Shown piece after piece: positions 57,816-64,000 of a DNA stretch of 64,000 bases. Position numbers and translations under genes: made by a program. Where the stretch lies: contig JAGBIY010000009.1 of the NCBI GenBank assembly GCA_017934745.1, forward strand, positions 62,001 to 126,000. The letters are read 5' to 3'. Source of the stretch: Treponema sp. (GTDB lineage: Bacteria; Spirochaetota; Spirochaetia; Treponematales; Treponemataceae). How positions within the stretch are numbered: the stretch's first letter is position 1; each line of letters begins with the position of its first letter. The notes under the pieces were generated by a model. That model was not told the origin of the DNA. It ran no database searches and worked only from the letters and a program-made list of their open reading frames with translations.

Positions 57816-59000
57816 CTACAGTCCTCTTGCCCAATAGTATGTGCTGAGGTACGGATCGGGTCTTATGGGGCTTTCTGTCGACTGGACTTCGTCAACGGCA
57901 CCGTCGCCTTTTATGCGGCCGATTCGGACGTACTTGCAGAGGTGCTGGTTGCCGCCGTCGAGTTTGACGACGCCCTCCGGAGCCTGGAACGAAAGCCCCT
58001 TGGATGCGATTCGGACGGCTTCCACATCGAACGAGCCGGCTTTCTCGCAGGCAGCCGCCCACATTTTCACGGCGATGTAGCCGGCCTCAACAGGATCGCT
58101 CGTCTTCCTGTCGTCGCCGTAGGTGGCCTTGTAGGAGCGGACGAACACATCGTTCTCTGGAGTTTTCGTGGATCCGTAGTAGCTCCAAGAGAGCAGGTTG
58201 CCGGAAAGATTCTTCAAATCCATCTTCGCGAATTCCTCTTCCGATATTGAAAAACTCATCACAGGAATTTTCTCCGCCGTGATTCCTGCCTTCAAGAGCG
58301 CGTCGAAGAAGGCGATGTTCGAGTCTCCGTTCAGCGTGTTCATTATCACGTCCGGATTCGACTCGACGATTTTCTCCACGACCGCGGAAAAATCTGTTCC
58401 GCCAAGCTCCTCATACTCCTCCCCCACGCATTTTCCTTCGATTGAGTCGAGCTGCGCCTTTATTATCGCGTTTGCCGTTCTCGGAAAAACGTAGTCGCTT
58501 CCGACAAGGAACATGGACTTTCCGAAATTCGACGCGCAATACTCCACCGCGGGAACAATCTGCTGGTTCGGGACCGCGCCCATGTACATTATGTTCGGGC
58601 TGGCCTCCATTCCCTCGTACTGGAGCGGATACCACAAAAGCCCGTACATCTCCTCGAAAACAGGCTTCACCGCCTTACGCGCAGAACTCGTCCAGCACCC
58701 GAAGACTGTCGCCACGCCGTCTTCCGACAACAGTTTTCTGGCCTTCTCCGCGAACTTCTGCGCGTCGCTTTCCCCGTCCTCCAAAACGACCTCTATCTTT
58801 TTTCCAAGGACTCCGCCCCTCTCGTTTATCTCGTTCACTGCCAGAAGCTCGGAATCCATCACAGGACATTCGCTTATCGCCATCGTCCCGGTCATGGAAT
58901 GGAGGATTCCGACTTTCACGGTGTCCTCGACTTTTTTTTCCCTGCAGCCGGAGAACGCCAAAACGGACGCCGCCGCAAGCAAAAACACACTAATCTTCAT
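57816..59000 (-). CDS. Urea/short-amide-type periplasmic binding lipoprotein
   Basis: The 394-residue product has a lipoprotein signal (MKISVFLLAAASVLAFSGC) and a type I periplasmic-binding fold of the UrtA/FmdD group: KVGILHSMTGTMAISE, VVLEDGESDAQKFAEKARKL, the diagnostic YGLLWYPLQYEGMEASPNIM and GAVPNQQIVPAVEY, and NTLNGDSNIAFFDALLKAG. Those proteins bind urea or amides for ABC transporters, but no permease or ATPase genes are near. Instead it lies 12 bases after the adenylate cyclase gene, so it may feed a signalling pathway. GGGGAG precedes the ATG. Confidence 0.88.
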   Translation of the reverse strand: MKISVFLLAAASVLAFSGCREKKVEDTVKVGILHSMTGTMAISECPVMDSELLAVNEINERGGVLGKKIEVVLEDGESDAQKFAEKARKLLSEDGVATVFGCWTSSARKAVKPVFEEMYGLLWYPLQYEGMEASPNIMYMGAVPNQQIVPAVEYCASNFGKSMFLVGSDYVFPRTANAIIKAQLDSIEGKCVGEEYEELGGTDFSAVVEKIVESNPDVIMNTLNGDSNIAFFDALLKAGITAEKIPVMSFSISEEEFAKMDLKNLSGNLLSWSYYGSTKTPENDVFVRSYKATYGDDRKTSDPVEAGYIAVKMWAAACEKAGSFDVEAVRIASKGLSFQAPEGVVKLDGGNQHLCKYVRIGRIKGDGAVDEVQSTESPIRPDPYLSTYYWARGL

Positions 59001-59012
59001 ATTCGCTCCCCG

Positions 59013-62000
59013 TCAGACGACCTCGTATGTCGTCATCAGTCCCTTTCCTTTTATGTCGCACATGATGGCCTCAGAAAATTCAACAGGCGAATCCAAAAGA
59101 TGCGAGCGCACGGCCTCCGTCACGCGGATTCTGCCCGGAGTGCACGCGCTCTCCATCCTGCTGGCGGTGTTCACGGTGTCGCCCCAGACGTCGTAGATGA
59201 ATTTCGTCTTTCCGATGACGCCGGCGGTCACAGGCCCGCAGTTCAAGCCGATTCTCATGTCGAAGTGGATTTTCGCCTTCTCGTTGTACACAGCCAAGTC
59301 CTCGTACATTCCCTTCGCGAACTCCACCATCACCCGCGCATGGTTCTCGTTCGTAGTCGGAATTCCGCACGCCGCCATGTAAGCGTCGCCTATCGTCTTG
59401 ATTTTCTCCACGCCCATTCGCTTGGCCCTCTCGTCGAACAGGCTGAACAAATCGTTCAAGGCCTCGACGATTTCGCCCGCCGAATGTTTCTGGGAAGTCT
59501 TGGTGAAGCTCACGATGTCGGAGAACAGGAGAGTCACGTCCTCGAAGTTGTCGCCGATCGAGTGCATGTCGTATTTCAGCTCGTCGGCGATTTTGTCGGG
59601 AAGAATGGCTCGGAGGAGCTGGTCGGACTTGTCCTTTTCCGCTGCGAGTTCCTCCGTCCTAATCTGCACCATCTTCTCAAGCCTCATGTTCTCGCGCTGC
59701 ATTGCGCGCTGGCGGTAGAGGAAGCCTGAGAAAATCGCAATCAGCACAAGCGGCCCCACGATGAGCCAGAAAATCGGCATCTGGTAGAAGTACGGTTTCT
59801 GGACGAACAGCATGGCCTCGTCGCGCTCGGAGACGATTCCGTCGCTGTTCACCGCCGTCAGCACGAAGACGTGCTTTCCAGGGCGCAGGTTCGTGTACGA
59901 GACGCTCCTCGCGTCGCTCGGAACGCTCATGTCGTCCTCGAAATTCGTGAGTTTGTGGGCGAATTTTATCCGTTCAGGCGCGTCGAAATTGATTCCGGTG
60001 AAGCGGATTTCGACTCGCTTCGTGCCGGGTTTCAGGACGAAGCCCTCGGTCGTGTTCTTGTATTCAACATTGTCTATGATGACGCTCTCGATGTGCACAA
60101 GAGGTTTCACAGAGCTGTGGGGGACGTTCACCGGGTCGTACACAGCGAAACCGTCCACCATCGGGAACCAGACGCGCCCCTTGCTGTCGCACATTCCAGA
60201 GGCCGTCGACGTGGGGCCTGCTGAATCAAGCCCGTCGTTGTAGCTGAAAAATTTCGTGTTGACAAGGCCGGTTTTTCCGCCAGCAACGTCCAAAAGCTCC
60301 GCCCTTTTCAGCGAAGAGACTCCGTAGTTGCTGGTGAGCCAGAAATTTCCGCCCCTGTCGTCTATCATCTGGAAAACAGAATCGGTTCCAAGCCCGGACT
60401 CGGAATTCACAGTCTGGAACTCGGTCGGGATTCCTTTCTTGATTCCCTCGGCAGGGCACCTTGTGATTCCTGTTCCGGTGCAAATCCAGAACGAGCCGTC
60501 GCTGTCCTGCATTATCTTGAAGATGATGTTTCCGACGAGTCCGTCATTCGACGTCACATGGGCGACAATCTCCTCGTTTCGGACTAGGTAGATTCCATTT
60601 CCGTCCGTCCCGACCCACACGGTTCCGCCGTTGTCCTTGTAGAGAGCCATGACGTATTCGTTCTCAAGCCCATTGGCCTGCTTCAAGTTCTTTATCGAGC
60701 CGTCGGGGTGGATTATGCTGAGTCCGGTCGTCGTCCCGACATAAAGCTCCCCCGGAGCGGTCTCTATCGCGACGCGCACCTTGTTTCCCGCAAGACCGTC
60801 GTTCGTAGTCCAACAGCGCAGGGTTCCGTCATTTGACCAGCGAATCTGCCCCGGCTTCGTGTAGCAACTGACGAGGATGTCTCCGTCTTTCGCGATTCCG
60901 ACGTGCCTGATTCTAAGCCCCCGCGTGTATTCCGTCAGCCCGTTGGAGACTTCGTTGTCCGTTTTGTCGAAGCAGAGCACGCCCCTGTCCGTCCCGACCC
61001 AGACGTTTCCGTCCAAATCCTCGGCTATGGAATTCGTGGGATAGGACATCTTCCGCATCTTGAATTTTCCGTGGGTGAGTTTTCCGATTCCGCTCCTGTC
61101 GGTGGCGAGCCAGATGTTCCCTTCCCTGTCCTTCGTGATTTTGTTGATTTTTGACGAGGAAAGCCCCTCCATCCTGTTCTCATAGAACGAGCCTCCGTCC
61201 AACACCCCCACGCCCGATTCCGAACCGAACCATACTGTTCCGTTCTTGTCGGCGAAAATCGACCATGTGGATGAATTGTCAAGGAAAGTTCCCTTGTCGA
61301 CCTTCGAGACATGGCCATTTCGGACTTTCACGAGGCCGTCGTTCCCCATTCCAATCCAGAAGTCTCCCTTCAAGTTCTGCGCTATGACGGAGACGAGATA
61401 GTTTCCGAAGACGTCAAGCTCCGGCCTTGTCCTGAAAAGTCCGTCCGAATACATGAAAAGTCCGCGCTCGTTGGAAGTCGTGAGCCACATCCTTCCGGCG
61501 GTGTCGCAGTATAGGCTCGTCGCTATGACGCCTTTCGAGACTGTGCCCGGCTGGAACTGCGCGTTTATCAGATGCCCTTCCGGGGTTATGTAGACGACAC
61601 CCGAAGCGGTCCCGACCCAGATGTTTCCGTCCTTGTCCTCGGCAATCGCCCTTATCGAATTGTTCGGAAGCCCATTCTCCATCGAATACCAAGCTTTTCC
61701 GTCATTGCCCATCCTCTGCAGACCTTCGTCGTTCGAGCCAATCCACAATCTTCCGCGGCTGTCCTCGAAAACGACACGGACAGAGGCGAATTTCAAATCG
61801 TTGTCGCTGCGCCTCTTTATGGTGCTGAACCGCATTCCGTCGAATCTGACAAGCCCCTCGTAGGTTCCGATGTTCAAATATCCGTCGGAAGTCTGAAGGA
61901 TGTCGGTCGCCGTCGCTCCCCTTATTCCGCCGAACGAACTCCAACTTTGATAGACGTAGCTGTCGAAAAAAGAATTTTCGGCGAACAAAAGACTCGCGAA

Positions 62001-62045
62001 AAAAAACGCGGCCGCAAGCAAAATATTTTTTTTCATGTGTAACAT
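59013..62045 (-). CDS. Beta-propeller sensor-adenylate cyclase (class III)
   Basis: This 1010-residue protein has a signal peptide (LLAAAFFFASLLFA), then at least ten two-component-regulator propeller units (repeated patterns such as DGNIWVGTASGVVYITPEG and GRLWIGSNDEGLQRMG), a Y_Y_Y-type domain, one transmembrane helix (FWLIVGPLVLIAIFSGFLY), a linker coiled coil, and a class III cyclase domain. Cyclase residues present are the metal Asp in LLFSDIVSFTK and KTIGDAYMAACG, and the Lys and Asp/Thr purine-specifying positions (VEKIKTIGD, YDVWGDTVNTASRM), indicating ATP as substrate. The ATG at 62045 overlaps the upstream stop (TAATG); 62036 is an alternative. Confidence 0.92.
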   Translation of the reverse strand: MLHMKKNILLAAAFFFASLLFAENSFFDSYVYQSWSSFGGIRGATATDILQTSDGYLNIGTYEGLVRFDGMRFSTIKRRSDNDLKFASVRVVFEDSRGRLWIGSNDEGLQRMGNDGKAWYSMENGLPNNSIRAIAEDKDGNIWVGTASGVVYITPEGHLINAQFQPGTVSKGVIATSLYCDTAGRMWLTTSNERGLFMYSDGLFRTRPELDVFGNYLVSVIAQNLKGDFWIGMGNDGLVKVRNGHVSKVDKGTFLDNSSTWSIFADKNGTVWFGSESGVGVLDGGSFYENRMEGLSSSKINKITKDREGNIWLATDRSGIGKLTHGKFKMRKMSYPTNSIAEDLDGNVWVGTDRGVLCFDKTDNEVSNGLTEYTRGLRIRHVGIAKDGDILVSCYTKPGQIRWSNDGTLRCWTTNDGLAGNKVRVAIETAPGELYVGTTTGLSIIHPDGSIKNLKQANGLENEYVMALYKDNGGTVWVGTDGNGIYLVRNEEIVAHVTSNDGLVGNIIFKIMQDSDGSFWICTGTGITRCPAEGIKKGIPTEFQTVNSESGLGTDSVFQMIDDRGGNFWLTSNYGVSSLKRAELLDVAGGKTGLVNTKFFSYNDGLDSAGPTSTASGMCDSKGRVWFPMVDGFAVYDPVNVPHSSVKPLVHIESVIIDNVEYKNTTEGFVLKPGTKRVEIRFTGINFDAPERIKFAHKLTNFEDDMSVPSDARSVSYTNLRPGKHVFVLTAVNSDGIVSERDEAMLFVQKPYFYQMPIFWLIVGPLVLIAIFSGFLYRQRAMQRENMRLEKMVQIRTEELAAEKDKSDQLLRAILPDKIADELKYDMHSIGDNFEDVTLLFSDIVSFTKTSQKHSAGEIVEALNDLFSLFDERAKRMGVEKIKTIGDAYMAACGIPTTNENHARVMVEFAKGMYEDLAVYNEKAKIHFDMRIGLNCGPVTAGVIGKTKFIYDVWGDTVNTASRMESACTPGRIRVTEAVRSHLLDSPVEFSEAIMCDIKGKGLMTTYEVV

Positions 62046-62638
62046 TATATTCCCGACTTTTTGAAAACGCCATCGGAAGAACGAATGAGTTTTCCTTCTA
62101 TTGTGTAGAGGCATATTCTAGACAGTCCACAATCGTCCGTCTCTATTAGTCCGCAGGTCTTCCCGTCGTCGCATTTGGGAAGTGAAACGGAGCCGGGGTT
62201 GAAGAAGAAAAGCCCTCCATCCTCTTCCATAAGCGTGACGTGCGTGTGGCCGGAGACTACGAGAGTCCCCTTCGGAAGCCACGATTTTAGCTTTTCGCGG
62301 TCGTAGAGATGGCCGTGGTAGACGAAAATCCGGCCGTTCAGTTTTCTTTCGGTGGTCGGGAAAAACAGGTTCGTGTACGCGTTCAGGCAAGGGAATGTCA
62401 AAACCATCTCGTCCACTTCGCTGTCGCAGTTGCCGCGCACAGAGATTATCTTTTCGGCGAGCGGATTCAGAATCGAGGCGACGCCCTTGGGGTTCCAGCC
62501 GTCAGGAAGGGGGTTTCTGGGGCCGTGGTTCAGGTAGTCGCCGCAGAGCAGAAGAATGTCGAAAGAGGAAAAAGAAGAGAGGGCGGTGTCCAAACAGTCC
62601 GCGCTCCCGTGTATATCGGAAAGAACAAGTATTTTCAT
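62045..62638 (-). CDS. yfcE: YfcE-type phosphodiesterase
   Basis: The 197-residue metallophosphoesterase has the metal-binding sets SDIHGSADCL, LCGDYLNHGPR, VRGNCDSEVD and VVSGHTHV, and HGHLYDREKL. YfcE-type enzymes cleave phosphodiesters in vitro with manganese; the natural substrate is unknown. Its stop overlaps the cyclase start, and it heads the three-gene run phosphodiesterase-cyclase-binding protein. Confidence 0.9.
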   Translation of the reverse strand: MKILVLSDIHGSADCLDTALSSFSSFDILLLCGDYLNHGPRNPLPDGWNPKGVASILNPLAEKIISVRGNCDSEVDEMVLTFPCLNAYTNLFFPTTERKLNGRIFVYHGHLYDREKLKSWLPKGTLVVSGHTHVTLMEEDGGLFFFNPGSVSLPKCDDGKTCGLIETDDCGLSRICLYTIEGKLIRSSDGVFKKSGI

Positions 62639-62660
62639 AGTGAAGAACAGTATACCGCAA

Positions 62661-63224
62661 TCAACCGAGACTGTACCTCGCGCGCTCGCCGCCAATCAGT
62701 TTTGGTCTTGAATACGCCCCCACAACCGTCGCAAGCCCGACTTTGCCGTCAAAATGCACCGGCACGGCGACCTCTTTCAAATGCATTCCAATCATCGTGA
62801 GGCCGATGTCGATTCCGGCCTCGGCGACAACGGATTCCACAACGACGGGATTCTCGAACCCTCTGTACGCAGCTGTCGCCAACGAACCGCCTCCGTGCGC
62901 CCAAGGAACGACCGAAACCTCGTCAAGGTTGAACTTTTCGGCGCAGGCGGATTCGACGACAAGCGCGCGGTTCAAGTGCTCGCAGCACTGGCAGGCGAGG
63001 AAAAGGCCTTTTTCGCCGCAGATTTTCCTTGCGGTCTCGAAGACTACCTTCCCAGCTTCCGCGCTCGAATCCTTGCCGATTCTGCCGCCGACAATCTCGC
63101 TCGACGAACAGCCTACGACGAAAATCGTCCCAGGCTTTCTCGGATGCGAATCAAGCAGGGAGCGCATTTTCTCCTCGACTTCCAACCTTATCCTTTCAAA
63201 ATCAATCTCATCTTCTTTCAGCAT
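62661..63224 (-). CDS. UPF0340/TIGR01440-family protein
   Basis: The 187-residue product has the family segments TIFVVGCSSSEIVGGRIGKDS, FLACQCCEHLNRALVVE, VPWAHGGGSLATAAYRGFEN and AGIDIGLTMIGMHLKEVAVP. The fold resembles a nucleotide- or phosphate-binding alpha/beta protein, but no function is established. GGAGG lies seven bases before the ATG at 63224. It is followed by the phosphodiesterase in the same direction at about 22 bases. Confidence 0.93.
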   Translation of the reverse strand: MLKEDEIDFERIRLEVEEKMRSLLDSHPRKPGTIFVVGCSSSEIVGGRIGKDSSAEAGKVVFETARKICGEKGLFLACQCCEHLNRALVVESACAEKFNLDEVSVVPWAHGGGSLATAAYRGFENPVVVESVVAEAGIDIGLTMIGMHLKEVAVPVHFDGKVGLATVVGAYSRPKLIGGERARYSLG

Positions 63225-63286
63225 TTTCAATCCTCCAATTCAAGCCACTAGCGCAAAGCCTCGATGTTCATATGCTGAAATTATAC

Positions 63287-63332
63287 GGTCAAAAGCCAAG
63301 TTTTTACAGTGCAAGCGGCAGAAACAGATTCG
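63287..63332. repeat. Fragment of the dispersed palindromic repeat (right end, inverted)
   Basis: GGTCAAAAGCCAAGTTTTTA and the following CAGTGCAAGCGGCAGAAAC line up with the reverse complement of the right end of copy 3 (AAGTCGAGTTTTTACAGTG then AATGGCAGAAACG). The remainder of the element is missing. Confidence 0.55.
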
Positions 63333-63672
63333 CATGAAGGTATGGAAACAAGGCATAGCCCATTTTTAAGGTATGACAAATTTTTATTTAAGATTCGCTT
63401 ATTTTTTCTTGAAATCCGCCAATGCCATGTTATCATGATTAACATACTCATCAATCAGATGCCAAGCCCAGGAGCGGTTGGCGAAGGAGTCATGGATGAC
63501 TAGAAAATGCTATACAAATGAACGGGGGGGGTGAAAGTTCCCCACTAAACAAATCTTCTCTTCTAACTCCTCTTTTCTTCTTTATCACAATCGCTTTCCA
63601 CATCTTTCTTTTCGTTTTTTCATTCTTCAAAAATTTTGATTCTCGACTTTCTCGATTTTTCTCTCAAAAAAC

Positions 63673-63725
63673 GCCCTTGAATGGTTCGGTGTCTTTTCCG
63701 TCGTCGTTCCATCCAGGGCTTTTTT
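63673..63725 (+). terminator. Terminator-like hairpin in the lipoprotein leader
   Basis: GCCCTTGAATGG pairs with CCATCCAGGGC (one bulge or mismatch) over a 24-base loop and is followed by TTTTTT; AAAAAA precedes it, so either strand could use it. It lies about 46 bases before the lipoprotein ATG. Confidence 0.55.
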
Positions 63726-63771
63726 ATCTCAACAAACTTCAGGCAGGAAGAAAAACTGCAAAGGAAAGAAC

Positions 63772-64000
63772 ATGAAGAAGATTTTTGCGCTCGCACCTGC
63801 GGTTTTCGTTGCGGCGGCTTTCATCACAGCGGTCGCTTCGTGCGGAACGGCTCTCGACGACGTGAAAAGCGACATCGAGGCCGACATAGAACAGGCGCGC
63901 ACCGAAAGCTATTTCAGACTCTACGGACTTTTCGAGAACTCGGAAGTTTCCGGCAACGTCGGAAGCTGGGACTGCGCGAAAATCGAGCTTCTTGGAACGA
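63772..64000 (+). CDS. Lipoprotein, C-terminus cut by window edge
   Basis: The start MKKIFALAPAVFVAAAFITA is followed by a lipobox in AVASCG with the Cys at about 24. The visible 76 residues continue DVKSDIEADIEQARTESYFR, partly helical and acidic. AAAGGAAAG lies before the ATG. The rest is beyond the window, so its function is unknown. Confidence 0.8.
   Translation, partial: MKKIFALAPAVFVAAAFITAVASCGTALDDVKSDIEADIEQARTESYFRLYGLFENSEVSGNVGSWDCAKIELLGT

Larger units (their letters stand above)
63225..63771. other. Gene-poor region of about 0.55 kb
   Basis: This stretch contains a fragment of the dispersed repeat (63287-63332), a G-rich tract CGGGGGGGGTGAAAG at about 63522-63536, and a terminator-like hairpin just before the lipoprotein gene. 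An 85-residue frame at 63518 lacks a ribosome site and is not credible. It probably holds the lipoprotein leader, and possibly a small RNA; I see no firm gene. Confidence 0.5.

Noticed and set aside
63518..63775. 85-residue frame before the last lipoprotein
   Set aside because: It lacks a ribosome site, runs through the hairpin and overlaps the lipoprotein start.

Overview
The window comes from a spirochaete, most likely a gut or rumen Treponema. The chromosomal backbone carries a V-type ATPase operon, glycolysis genes (tpiA, pgk, gap), a lysine branch (asd, dapA, lysA), a pectin-type GH28 enzyme, a class III adenylate cyclase fused to sensor propellers, and lipoproteins with Treponema-style signal peptides. 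The genus is inferred from this gene set; I do not name a species. No rRNA, tRNA or CRISPR array was found.

Layout. Positions 1-2360 hold an ankyrin-repeat protein cut by the left edge, a small XRE regulator, a beta-barrel-like outer-membrane protein and an orphan Vsr endonuclease. Positions 2356-12579 (minus strand) form one long run in the order secG, ptsN-like IIA, stalk subunit, then V-ATPase C, I, K, F, E, A, B, D and a frameshifted universal-stress gene. Positions 12696-20029 hold tpiA, pgk, a lipoprotein plus beta-propeller pair, and gap, several of them closed by clear intrinsic terminators. Positions 20065-42166 are mostly housekeeping: pseudouridine synthase, exonuclease, small alarmone synthetase, lysA, a chemoreceptor, a SPOR/DUF2135/GH28 operon, dapA-asd, a nucleotidyltransferase/FNT-channel/GH3 operon, deoD, a split chromate transporter, malQ and a SulP permease.

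From about 42.2 kb to 57.8 kb the window becomes an accessory island, visibly more AT-rich in places. It contains an orphan BrnA-like antitoxin, a two-gene cassette with a PD-(D/E)XK protein, a Sec-exported PoNe-type nuclease toxin with its PoNi immunity gene, dinJ-yafQ, remnants of further immunity and antitoxin genes, a DUF234 ATPase, an orphan HipA-like kinase, a MATE pump behind an attenuator-like leader, and a HigB remnant with intact HigA between 27-bp direct repeats. Its most distinctive part is an operon of an AAA+ ATPase, three small proteins sharing the same C-terminal tail, a DUF1232 protein and a tandem zinc-ribbon protein (53744-57199). I do not recognise this as a described system.

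A palindromic dispersed repeat (three full copies and two fragments) is scattered through intergenic spaces. Its terminal repeats are conserved, while the sequence of its inner stem differs between copies yet stays base-paired. After the island come a urea-type binding lipoprotein, a propeller-adenylate cyclase and a phosphoesterase in one operon, a UPF0340 protein, a 0.55-kb gene-poor leader, and a lipoprotein cut by the right edge.
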